A stretch of 14,866 nt of DNA from the NCBI GenBank assembly GCA_002401495.1, contig NVTG01000025.1, forward strand, positions 1 to 14,866, given 5' to 3'. Positions 1 to 6,306 of this stretch are shown in pieces. Origin of the DNA: Candidatus Kaiserbacteria bacterium. GTDB lineage: Bacteria > Patescibacteria > Paceibacteria > UBA9973 > UBA2100. The notes beneath the pieces are model-generated. The model worked only from the letters and a program-made list of their open reading frames with translations, made no database searches and was not told the DNA's origin. Position 1 is the first letter of the stretch. The number at the start of each line of letters is the position of its first letter. The translations under genes and the position numbers were made by a program.

Positions 1-2
1 TG

Positions 3-764
3 GATAACATCTTACCGTTTATTTATGATCTCACTTTCATTAAGGAAAGTGCCGAGTTTATAGAAGTTCGTAGTCTATATCAAGAAGTGTTTGAAAGAGT
101 TCCTATCTCTTTAATTAGTGATAGGTGGTTACTTAATAATGTGAACGTAGTATCCCACAGAGTCTACGACGCTCTTAAAAGAGTTATAGATGTGGTGGCT
201 AGTTTAGCTTTAGGAATTGTTGCAGTAGTACTACTCCCGTTTGTTGCTTTTGCAATTAAAATGGAAGATGGAGGTCCTATTTTTATAAAACAAAGGAGGA
301 TAGGAAGGCACGCCAAAGAAGTGGTTTTGTACAAGTTTAGGAGTATGACAGGTTCAGATGACGGTATTTGGCTTGATAAGGATGGAGATAATGGAATTAA
401 TAGTGTTACAAAAGTGGGCCACTTTATAAGAAAGACTCGTATAGATGAGTTACCACAATTATGGAATGTATTTAAAGGAGATATCTCTTTAGTTGGGCCT
501 CGTCCAGATATCATTGGTCTTTATGACGCATTAGTTGAAACAGTTCCGTTTTATAAACTTCGATACGCGGTAGCCCCTGGCCTCACCGGTTGGGCACAAA
601 CCACACAAGTTTACGAAGACGGTAATTCTAGTCCTCAGTCTATTAGAGAAACAAGAATGAGATTACAATATGATTTGTACTATGTTCAAAATAGATCTCT
701 CCTACTCGATGCGAGGATAATATTTAAGACATTCAAGGTTGTATTAACAAAACTTGGTTCATGA
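3..764 (+). CDS. Polyprenyl-phosphate sugar-1-phosphate transferase, 3' part (5' end outside window)
   Basis: The reading frame is open from the first bases of the window, so a GTG at 87 is not the real start; the N-terminal part, probably a multi-helix or CoA-binding-like domain, lies outside. The visible C-terminal 200 or so residues form a bacterial sugar transferase domain of the PglC/WcaJ/WbaP type. It has a membrane segment after KRVIDVVASL, then GGPIFIKQRRIG, KFRSM, FIRKTRIDELPQLWNV, SLVGPRP and PGLTGWAQ. The Asp-Glu of RIDELPQ is the catalytic dyad in monotopic phosphoglycosyl transferases. Family members move a sugar-1-phosphate from a nucleotide sugar to polyprenyl phosphate at the inner face of the membrane, starting glycan or exopolysaccharide assembly. 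The sugar cannot be read from the sequence. The secD promoter lies inside its last codons. Confidence 0.93.
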   Translation, partial: DNILPFIYDLTFIKESAEFIEVRSLYQEVFERVPISLISDRWLLNNVNVVSHRVYDALKRVIDVVASLALGIVAVVLLPFVAFAIKMEDGGPIFIKQRRIGRHAKEVVLYKFRSMTGSDDGIWLDKDGDNGINSVTKVGHFIRKTRIDELPQLWNVFKGDISLVGPRPDIIGLYDALVETVPFYKLRYAVAPGLTGWAQTTQVYEDGNSSPQSIRETRMRLQYDLYYVQNRSLLLDARIIFKTFKVVLTKLGS

Positions 765-772
765 AGTATACT
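744..772 (+). promoter_or_regulatory. Promoter of secDF (near-leaderless)
   Basis: TTAACA at 744-749 and TATACT at 767-772 are separated by exactly 17 bases. The secD ATG at 783 is the 11th base after the -10 box, so a start site 7-8 bases past the box leaves only a few untranslated bases. No SD precedes the ATG. The promoter lies inside the end of the upstream sugar transferase gene. Confidence 0.7.
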
Positions 773-782
773 TTCCGCACAT

Positions 783-2105
783 ATGATTAAGAACAGATTG
801 ATAGTTTTAGCGATTTTGATAGCAGGATTGGGTATAGGATGGTCTGTATATTCATCAGGTGAATTCAGATTAGGCCTAGATCTTTCAGGTGGAACACACT
901 TAGTTTACAAAGCCGACACTTCAAATATAAATGCAGCAGACGTTAAAGACTCACTTGCCTCCCTTCGCGACACCATAGAAAGAAGGGTAAACCTTTTTGG
1001 TGTTTCAGAACCAATTGTTCAAACTGAACGAGCGGGTGCTCTTTCAGGAGAAGTACAGGACCGACTTATTATTGAACTGCCTGGTGTTACTGATACTCAA
1101 GAGGCAATTCGACTAATTGGCGAGACTCCAGTTCTTGAGTTTAGATTACAAGGAGAAGTAGATACTCAAAATGCTGTAGTTGGTGAAGACGGAACAATAG
1201 AATTATCTGTAGGAGATATTTTTGGAGAAGCGGTATTAACGGGTGCTCACTTAGATAGAGCTACCTTACAGTTTGGACAAGGAAACCAAGGGGGACTATC
1301 GAATGAACCCGCAGTTGTTCTGGACTTTACTAAAGAGGGAGGGAAGATCTTTGGGGACTTTACTGAAGCCCACGTTGGAGAGATATTCGGTATTTTCCTA
1401 GACGGTCAACTTATCTCAAACCCAATAATTAATGAGAGGATTTCAGGAGGCTCAGCCGTTATCTCAGGAGGGTTCGAACCGGAAGAGGCTCGTGAGTTGG
1501 TACGAAACCTTAACTTTGGAGCACTTCCACTACCAATTGAATTACTTAGTAGCCAGACTATAGGTGCCTCTCTGGGTGCTGAGACACTCTCTAAAGGAAT
1601 TGAAGCTGGAATATGGGGTCTTGCTGCTGTTGCTCTGTTTTTGCTTCTTTGGTATCGATTACCAGGACTACTGTCTGTAATTTCTCTTTCAGTCTATATA
1701 GTACTTATGCTAGCAATATTTAAATATATGCCAGTTACATTAACTGCAGCAGGGCTCGCTGGATTTATTCTATCCATTGGATTAGCGGTTGATGCGAACG
1801 TTCTTATCTTTGAACGTATGAAAGAAGAGTTGATTGAAGGGAAGTGGACTAACAATGCGGTTAAGGATGGATTTAAGAGAGCGTGGCTTTCTATTCGAGA
1901 CGGAAACCTTTCGAGTATAATTACAGCAGTAATACTGTTCTGGTTTGGAACTTCAATGGTAGAAGGATTCGCCTTAGTGTTTGGTATAGGAGTTATCGTT
2001 TCAATGATAACTGCGATTACGATAAGTAGGACGTTCCTACTGGCGGCTGGAGATTATGAGAACAAAGGAGTAGTTAAGTTCCTGTTTGGAACAGGATTGA
2101 AATAA
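783..2105 (+). CDS. secD: Protein translocase subunit SecD
   Basis: SecD, the larger half of the SecDF complex, uses the proton-motive force at the membrane to help pull exported proteins through SecYEG. The 440-residue protein has an N-terminal membrane helix (about 5-24) followed by LGLDLSGGTHLVY. The P1-type extracytoplasmic domain contains DTIERRVNLFGVSEP and RLIIELPGV. The C-terminal five-helix bundle (about 272-435) has GLAVDANVLIFERMKEEL, with Asp337 in the position of the conserved transmembrane-4 aspartate used in proton transfer. The protein is shorter than the roughly 615-residue E. coli form because the periplasmic domain is compact, as in many small genomes. The ATG at 783 fits the hydrophobic N terminus. 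secF follows after one base. Confidence 0.97.
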   Translation: MIKNRLIVLAILIAGLGIGWSVYSSGEFRLGLDLSGGTHLVYKADTSNINAADVKDSLASLRDTIERRVNLFGVSEPIVQTERAGALSGEVQDRLIIELPGVTDTQEAIRLIGETPVLEFRLQGEVDTQNAVVGEDGTIELSVGDIFGEAVLTGAHLDRATLQFGQGNQGGLSNEPAVVLDFTKEGGKIFGDFTEAHVGEIFGIFLDGQLISNPIINERISGGSAVISGGFEPEEARELVRNLNFGALPLPIELLSSQTIGASLGAETLSKGIEAGIWGLAAVALFLLLWYRLPGLLSVISLSVYIVLMLAIFKYMPVTLTAAGLAGFILSIGLAVDANVLIFERMKEELIEGKWTNNAVKDGFKRAWLSIRDGNLSSIITAVILFWFGTSMVEGFALVFGIGVIVSMITAITISRTFLLAAGDYENKGVVKFLFGTGLK

Positions 2106-2106
2106 T

Positions 2107-2994
2107 ATGTTAGTTGTTAAATACAGAAAAATATTTTTTGCGATAAGTGGAATAATAGTTGCAGCGTCTATTGGTGCAATTGTGGTTTTGGGACTTAACT
2201 TCGGAATAGAATTTACAGGTGGAGAGATTGCTGAGATTCACTACGACGTACGTCCTGAAAGGAACGTAGTTGAAGAGCAGATTGATGCTCTTGATCTTGG
2301 AGCATATTCACTTAGGGCTGCTGGAGAGAATGAGTACATACTAAGAGTACGACCTCTCGAAGAAGGCGAGAGAGAAAATGTCTTTGCGGCTATTACAGAA
2401 ACAGGAGGAGCAGTTGAGAGGTTTAACTCAATTGGGCCAACCATTGGAAAGGAATTACGCGCCAAGGCATGGTTAGCGATGGTTGCCGTGATGTTAGCTA
2501 TTATACTTTTCATTGCAATTGCCTTTCGTAAAGTTAGTGAGCCAGTTAGCTCATGGAAGTATGGCTTCATTGCGGTTATTGCACTAGGACACGACGTTAT
2601 CGTGCCTACAGGGCTGTTTGCGGTCTTAGGGTTCTTGTTTGGTGCTGAAGTTAATGTTTTGTTTATAATGGCACTCTTAGCTATTATCGGATATTCAGTT
2701 AACGATACTATTGTGGTTTTTGATAGAGTACGAGAAAATCTTACAGATAACGAGGAGAGTAACAAAAAAGAAGATTTTGAAATTACAGTAGGTAAGTCAC
2801 TTAATCAAACTTACATGAGGAGTATTAATACTTCACTAACTACTCTTGTAGTGTTACTTTCACTGTTCTTTATTGGAGCAGGAGTTACTCAAGACTTCGC
2901 ACTTGTATTGATTACAGGAGTACTAGCTGGAACATTCTCTTCCTTGTTCTTAGCTACACCACTATTGGTTACGATGGAGAAGAGGGGGAAATAG
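2107..2994 (+). CDS. secF: Protein translocase subunit SecF
   Basis: SecF is the partner of SecD in proton-driven late steps of Sec export. The 295-residue product has a first membrane helix (about 8-30), then the family signature LNFGIEFTGGEI, a small extracytoplasmic domain, and a five-helix bundle. VNDTIVVFDRVREN (Asn199-Asp200 onward) is the usual SecF counterpart of the SecD VDANV motif. Size is normal for a separate SecF. It is co-transcribed with secD, with one base between stop and start and no SD, which suggests coupling or direct initiation. A GC-rich hairpin begins immediately after the TAG. Confidence 0.97.
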   Translation: MLVVKYRKIFFAISGIIVAASIGAIVVLGLNFGIEFTGGEIAEIHYDVRPERNVVEEQIDALDLGAYSLRAAGENEYILRVRPLEEGERENVFAAITETGGAVERFNSIGPTIGKELRAKAWLAMVAVMLAIILFIAIAFRKVSEPVSSWKYGFIAVIALGHDVIVPTGLFAVLGFLFGAEVNVLFIMALLAIIGYSVNDTIVVFDRVRENLTDNEESNKKEDFEITVGKSLNQTYMRSINTSLTTLVVLLSLFFIGAGVTQDFALVLITGVLAGTFSSLFLATPLLVTMEKRGK

Positions 2995-3026
2995 AAAAGC
3001 GCCACCCACAGTGGGCGGCGCTTTTT
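2995..3026. terminator. Bidirectional intrinsic terminator between secF and the convergent gene
   Basis: A GC-rich hairpin pairs AAAAGCGCC with GGCGCTTTT, with an inner CCC/GGG pairing around a 3-5 base loop. It is followed on the plus strand by TTTTT and read on the minus strand into CTTTTCTATTT. It sits directly after the secF stop and 14 bases beyond the stop of the opposing gene, so it probably ends both transcripts. Confidence 0.85.
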
Positions 3027-3039
3027 AGTATCACGGTAT

Positions 3040-3708
3040 TCACAAACTTGCTGGAAGACGGTGGCATCCTCCTGGAAGTAGAATAAAAGACGGAATACTA
3101 TCGTCTGGAATTGCACACCTTGGGAATTGCTGGTGCAGGCAGTTCTTGATACATGCAATTGCCGCCCGATCTGTACTAAAGGCGTTACGTTGGTCTACTT
3201 GGAAGGACAGAGGTACCTCACCCGTTTCGTCTGATACGGTATACGATATTTTTCCTCTCATGAACTTCACAGTCTTCACCATGACAAGCACGATGCAGTG
3301 AGACTCGTTAGGATCCTTTCTTTTTCCTGTAAAGAAGTTCTGGGTTTGAGGGGTTATTGCAACCCAACGCCTGTATCCAGGCCTACTGTGGTCCGGAACA
3401 TCAAGGTGAGCGTCACCTGGAAGATAGCGTTTTCGATATTTCAACGCACCCAGTTCTTTTCGTAGGGCGTACTCTTCTTTTAGTTTCACCCACAAAGACA
3501 AAGAAATTTCCTTTGTATCCAAAAGTGACTGGATCAACATTTCGGTTGAAGCAGAAAATGCATCTGAAAAGTTAATAAAACGTGTTTGTGAGGCACCTTC
3601 TTTGGAGGGGAGAAGAGAGAATGGTATTTCGAATATGTATTTCCTCTCAATCTTTCCGTCGTCACTTATTTCAAAGTAAGGGGTTCCGAGTGGGAATAAG
3701 TTTTCCAT
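3040..3708 (-). CDS. Hypothetical protein, 222 aa, unrecognised
   Basis: I do not recognise this protein. It is 222 residues, soluble, with no signal peptide or membrane helix. It has mixed charged and aromatic content and three cysteines in the last quarter or so (CIKNC and a later PRC), with a fourth in GGCH near the C terminus. It begins MENLFPLGTPYFE and ends LPGGCHRLPASL. The ATG at 3708 is supported by AGGAG at 3716-3720, 7 bases upstream, and by a TTGACA-N17-TACTGT promoter. Its SD and GC-richer codons set it apart from most neighbours, whose starts lack SD sites. That could mean a different translation class or acquired DNA. It shares a terminator with secF. Confidence 0.75.
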   Translation of the reverse strand: MENLFPLGTPYFEISDDGKIERKYIFEIPFSLLPSKEGASQTRFINFSDAFSASTEMLIQSLLDTKEISLSLWVKLKEEYALRKELGALKYRKRYLPGDAHLDVPDHSRPGYRRWVAITPQTQNFFTGKRKDPNESHCIVLVMVKTVKFMRGKISYTVSDETGEVPLSFQVDQRNAFSTDRAAIACIKNCLHQQFPRCAIPDDSIPSFILLPGGCHRLPASL

Positions 3709-3715
3709 GTTATGG

Positions 3716-3720
3716 CTCCT
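3716..3720 (-). promoter_or_regulatory. Shine-Dalgarno site of the 222-aa gene
   Basis: AGGAG on the minus strand, 7 bases before the ATG at 3708. It fixes the start. It is notable because the 16S rRNA in this window lacks the matching CCUCC tail. Confidence 0.7.
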
Positions 3721-3749
3721 AGTTATTGTGAATGGGCTAGCTGCTATGG

Positions 3750-3778
3750 ACAGTACCTAAAAACACTTCTTGTGTCAA
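3750..3778 (-). promoter_or_regulatory. Promoter of the 222-aa gene
   Basis: On the minus strand, consensus TTGACA (3778-3773) and TACTGT (3755-3750) are spaced by 17 bases, giving a 5' UTR of about 35 bases with an SD. ACACAAGAAGTGT, an inverted repeat, begins within the -35 box and runs into the spacer; it could be an operator or chance. Confidence 0.7.
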
Positions 3779-3887
3779 TAACCACAATATATCCTTGACC
3801 TTACTGGGTATATCCGTATAATAGCCCTTACGTCTGCAGTGGCAGAAGTATGTATTTTGATAATTAAATATTCGATTTAAATTTAGT

Positions 3888-4062
3888 TCTACTTTTTTAA
3901 AAGTAGAGTTAGATAGCAATCATCACACTTTCAGTACTCACTATAGGAGCGAGTGCTGGAAAACAAAAATAACAAACTTTGATATTTATCATAATATCAA
4001 GACTTGTTTATTCCTGACCATTTTGACGAATGGTCACAAGAATTCTTTTTACGCAAAAAGAA
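3888..4062. repeat. Row of five short hairpin-forming inverted repeats
   Basis: Five non-overlapping stems read in order: 3888-3896/3899-3907 (TCTACTTTT), 3932-3939/3951-3958 (one G-U pair), 3979-3986/3993-4000 (TTGATATT around TATCAT), 4015-4022/4029-4036 (TGACCATT around TTGACG) and 4043-4050/4055-4062 (TTCTTTTT around ACGC). The last three are perfect 8-bp stems. A sixth, larger hairpin follows at 4070-4117. Their function is unknown. They could structure the pre-rRNA leader or be protein sites. Confidence 0.55.
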
Positions 4063-4069
4063 ACCAAGG

Positions 4070-4117
4070 AACAAAAGAAAGCCGTCTTTATCCAGATGGA
4101 ATGTATTTTCTTTTGTT
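4070..4117 (+). other. Local leader hairpin competing with the 16S processing stem
   Basis: AACAAAAGAAA (4070-4080) is perfectly complementary to TTTCTTTTGTT (4107-4117). A nested stem pairs 4082-4087 with 4094-4099, including one G-U pair. The 3' arm is the same segment that can pair with the 16S downstream flank, so the two structures exclude each other. Confidence 0.6.
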
Positions 4118-4125
4118 TCGTTCAC
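4099..4125 (+). other. 16S processing stem, upstream arm
   Basis: Positions 4099-4125 can pair with 6177-6203: 26 of 27 pairs form, with one A-A mismatch at 4105/6197 and several G-U pairs. Leader and trailer sequences flanking bacterial 16S normally form such a helix and are cut by RNase III. It ends 25 bases before the predicted mature 5' end. Confidence 0.8.
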
Positions 4126-5858
4126 TAACAAAATATGTTCTACATATTTTTAATTAGAGTTTGATCCTAGCTCAGGGTGAACGCTGGCGGCATGGATAAG
4201 GCATGCAAGTCGAATGAGTTTATACTCATGGCAAACGGGGTAGTAACACGTAGGAACGTACCTAGAAGTCAAGAATAATCTGGAGAAATCCAGGATAATA
4301 CTTGATAGTCCCGCAAGGGTAAAGATTTATCGCTTCTAGAGCGGCCTGCGTAGTATCAGCTTGTTGGTAAGGTAATGGCTTACCAAGGCTAAGACGCTTA
4401 GGGGAGGTGAGAGCCTGACCCCCACCATTGGAACTTAGACACGGTCCAAACTCCTACGGGAGGCTGCAGTCGAGAATCTTCCGCAATGGACGAAAGTCTG
4501 ACGGAGCGATGCCGCGTGATGGATGAAGCACTTCGGTGCGTAAACATCTTTTATGAGGGAAGAAATTATTGACATTACCTCATGAATAAGAGGCTCCTAA
4601 TCATGTGCCAGCAGGAGCGGTAATACATGAGCCTCGAGCGTTACCCGGATTCACTGGGCGTAAAGGGTGTGTAGGTGGCATAGTTAGTCGTGCGTTAAAG
4701 CCCGGGGCTCAACCCCGGAATCGCGTGCGAAACGGCTAAGCTAGAGTGTGCGAGAGGTCTGTAGAACTCATGGTGTAGGGGTGAAATCCGTTGATATCAT
4801 GGGGAATACCGAAAGCGAAGGCAGCAGACTGGCGCATTACTGACACTGAGACACGAAAGCGTGGGTAGCGAATGGGATTAGATACCCCAGTAGTCCACGC
4901 CCTAAACGTTCCTCGCTGGTTTTTGGAAGTATCGACCCTTTCAGAGACGAAGCTAACGCGTTAAGCGAGGCGCCTGGGTAGTACGAACGCAAGTTTAAAA
5001 CTCAAAGGAATAGACGGGGGCTCGCACAAGCGGTGGAGCGTGTGGCTTAATTCGTCATTAAGCGAAGAACCTTACCGGGGTTTGAAACCAAACTGCACAT
5101 CTAGGGAAACCTAGACTCCTTCGAGGGTGTTTGGCAGGTGATGCATGGCTGTCGTCAGTTCGTGTTTTGAAATGTTCCCTTAAGTGGGGTAACGAACGCA
5201 ACCCTCGTTGTCTGTTACAAGTGTCAGGCGAGACAGCTCCCTTACGGGAGAGGAAGGTGAGGATGACGCCAAGTCAGCATGTCCCTTTGACATCCCGGGC
5301 TGCACACGCGCTACAATGATAACTACAACGGGGCGCGATCTCGCAAGAGTCAGCAAATCCTATAAAAGTTATCTCAGTTCGGATTGAGGTCTGCAACTCG
5401 ACCTCATGAAGTTGGAATCGCTAGTAATCGTGGATCAGCTACGCCGCGGTGAATACGTTCTCGAGCCTTGTACTCACAAATAACTGTGCCTGGCAGCACT
5501 ACAATATGCCAGACTGTTAAAATCAGTCCCTCTCCTATAGGCAACGGCCTATAGATAGAGCGTAGCAAACGGACAGGACGCGTCTCGCGAGGGAGCGTCT
5601 GAAGGGTCCTAGTAGCAAAAGACAGCCTTCCATGCAGAAATGCATGATAACCAAAACGATGTATACGACTCACTCTGGTGGGTTTTGAGGAAGTATATAA
5701 AAAAGTCGTAGTTGGATGTCTGGAATGGTAGGTAGAGTGACCCAGGGAGATCTCGTGGTATGAAGAGGTTATGTAAGTAACCACGAGAAGTCAGCTGAAG
5801 TCGTAGTAGTTGTTCAAAGGAACAATGAAGGACAAAACCGAATTAAAATTAATTTGGA

Positions 5859-5893
5859 CTCGCGTAGTACGGGAAAACCGTTTGCTACGTGGG
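5859..5893 (+). other. Group II intron domain V
   Basis: The lower helix CTCGCGTAGT/GCTACGTGGG (10 bp) ends in the characteristic U-G pair at 5868/5884. A two-base bulge (TT, 5882-5883) sits on the 3' side, and the upper helix ACGG/CCGT is capped by GAAAA. The catalytic triad position is CGC (5861-5863) with the conserved G-U at 5862/5890; the CGC form is known from IIC introns. The TT bulge and five-base loop are unusual. Confidence 0.85.
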
Positions 5894-5896
5894 AAC

Positions 5897-5921
5897 GCAA
5901 GATAATAACCCTTATCATTGC
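5897..5921 (+). other. Group II intron domain VI with bulged branch-point A5917
   Basis: GCAA/TTGC and GATAA/TTATC form a continuous hairpin interrupted only by a single unpaired A at 5917 on the 3' side. This is the classic branch-point arrangement, with seven bases between it and the 3' splice site after 5924. Confidence 0.85.
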
Positions 5922-6096
5922 AATCCGCCCGTCAAGTCAGGGGAGCTGGGAGTACCCGACGTCTGTCTATATGGCAGCCTAAGGTAAATTCAGTAACAAG
6001 GACTAAGTCGTAACAAGGTACGGCTACCGGAAGGTGGTCGTGGATTCATTCCGATTGGAAAACGGTCTATACTCAGTATGGACTTTATCGACGATA

Positions 6097-6174
6097 TTCT
6101 GTGTCTCAGCTGAGCACAGAAGGTGTAATAGTGTTGGAAACGTATACTACACTTGGCAGCCGGGGAAGACCGGC
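6097..6174 (+). other. Structured 16S 3' flank (three hairpins)
   Basis: Downstream of mature 16S there are hairpins TTCTGTG/CACAGAA (6097-6121, with an inner CTC/GAG), GTGTA..AGT/ACTACAC (6123-6152, bulged) and GCCGG/CCGGC (6159-6174). They lie inside the loop closed by the processing stem. Confidence 0.5.
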
Positions 6175-6176
6175 AT

Positions 6177-6203
6177 GTGGACGGAACAAAAGAGGAAGCA
6201 TTC
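6177..6203 (+). other. 16S processing stem, downstream arm
   Basis: This segment is complementary to 4099-4125. It carries a second copy of GGAACAAAAGA (6183-6193), also found at 4068-4078 in the leader, which is why the leader arm can pair either locally or across the 16S. Confidence 0.8.
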
Positions 6204-6225
6204 AGTGATGATTAAATCGATATTT

Positions 6226-6270
6226 ACGCGCAAGCCCCGCAAATTCTTTGGATTTGCGGGGTTTGTGCGT
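6226..6270 (+). terminator. 19-bp hairpin ending the 16S transcription unit (probable)
   Basis: The arms 6226-6244 and 6252-6270 pair over 19 bp (two G-U pairs) around TCTTTGG, with a core of CCCCGCAAAT/ATTTGCGGGG. The downstream U content is modest, so it could act as a terminator or a 3' end/processing structure. It separates 16S from the tRNA-Ile promoter. Confidence 0.65.
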
Positions 6271-6298
6271 TGTATGTAGGGTATATTTTTGCTAATAT
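6270..6298 (+). promoter_or_regulatory. Promoter of tRNA-Ile
   Basis: TTGTAT (6270-6275) and TAATAT (6293-6298) are spaced by 17 bases. The expected start is about 6305, two bases before the mature tRNA. This implies the tRNA is transcribed separately from 16S. Confidence 0.6.
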
Positions 6299-6306
6299 TC
6301 CGACAC

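Larger units (their letters stand above)
3779..4149. other. Gene-free leader region upstream of 16S rRNA
   Basis: No credible protein gene lies here. The stretch is AT-rich and holds a string of inverted repeats (annotated separately) and then the upstream arm of the 16S processing stem. A clear rRNA promoter was not found. TTGACG at 4023-4028 followed by a poor TTTTTA at 4046-4051, and CATAAT/TAATAT near 3990-3997 without a -35, are only weak candidates. Because the processing arm starts at 4099, the start site should lie upstream of that. Confidence 0.6.
5477..5924 (+). mobile_element. ORF-less group II intron (IIC-like) in 16S, with a 9-nt 5' extension
   Basis: This ribozyme-type insertion begins with GTGCCTGGC at 5486, a variant of the group II GUGYG start. 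It continues with TCTGAAGG, with ACCCAGGGAG near 5742-5751, and with GAAGTCAGC near 5787 followed by GTCGTAGTA, TTGTTCAAAGGAACAA and TGAAGGAC. Together these resemble the domain I-III sequence of the Oceanobacillus iheyensis group IIC intron as I remember it. Domain V (5859-5893) and domain VI (5897-5921) fold as expected. The intron ends in AT at 5924. No reverse transcriptase is encoded, so it either self-splices or uses a protein acting in trans. Restoring a normal 16S join requires the 5' exon to end at 5476, leaving CAAATAACT between the splice site and GTGCC. If splicing is at 5485 instead, nine extra bases remain in the rRNA. Confidence 0.88.
4150..6055 (+). rRNA. rrs: 16S ribosomal RNA, interrupted by a group II intron
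   Basis: This is a full-length small-subunit rRNA gene. It runs from AGAGTTTGATCCTAGCTCAG near the 5' end, through GATTAGATACCCCAGTAGTC and AAACTCAAAGGAATAGACGG, to AAGTCGTAACAAGGTA and helix 45 with its conserved GGAA loop. The exons are about 4150-5476 and 5925-6055, giving about 1,458 nt after splicing. The intervening 448 nt are the intron. The sequence is divergent in a CPR-like way: several universal sites differ, and two helices show compensatory changes (530 pseudoknot TCC/GGA; CCC/GGG swap at 5177-5189), so it looks functional. The 3' tail reads GGATTCATTCCG instead of GGATCACCTCC, so the CCUCC anti-SD is missing. End points are estimated from E. coli alignment by eye. Confidence 0.97.

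Noticed and set aside
87..764. GTG at 87 as the start of the sugar transferase
   Set aside because: The frame is open and protein-like back to the window edge, so the gene is simply cut by the window.
3737..3919. 60-codon minus-strand frame upstream of the 222-aa gene
   Set aside because: It starts only with TTG, overlaps that gene's promoter and has no recognisable features.
3888..4117. CRISPR array or tandem repeat
   Set aside because: The hairpins differ in sequence, with no recurring direct repeat or regular spacer.
5131..5319. 62-codon open frame on the plus strand within 16S
   Set aside because: It lies entirely in conserved rRNA sequence.
5404..5784. 126-codon open frame on the minus strand across the 16S/intron boundary
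   Set aside because: It overlaps conserved rRNA and intron structure, has no protein-like pattern and no promoter or SD; a chance frame opposite a structured RNA.
5477..5924. Group I intron
   Set aside because: No group I P7-type core was found, whereas domain V, domain VI with a bulged A and IIC-like motifs all fit group II.
6034..6060. Anti-SD simply lying further downstream
   Set aside because: Bases after GGATTCATTCCG read ATTGGAAAACGG with no CCTCC, and the helix 45 alignment fixes the position.
6034..6279. 81-codon open frame starting in the 16S tail
   Set aside because: It covers the helix 45/anti-SD region, the processing arm and the 19-bp hairpin; its composition is not protein-like.
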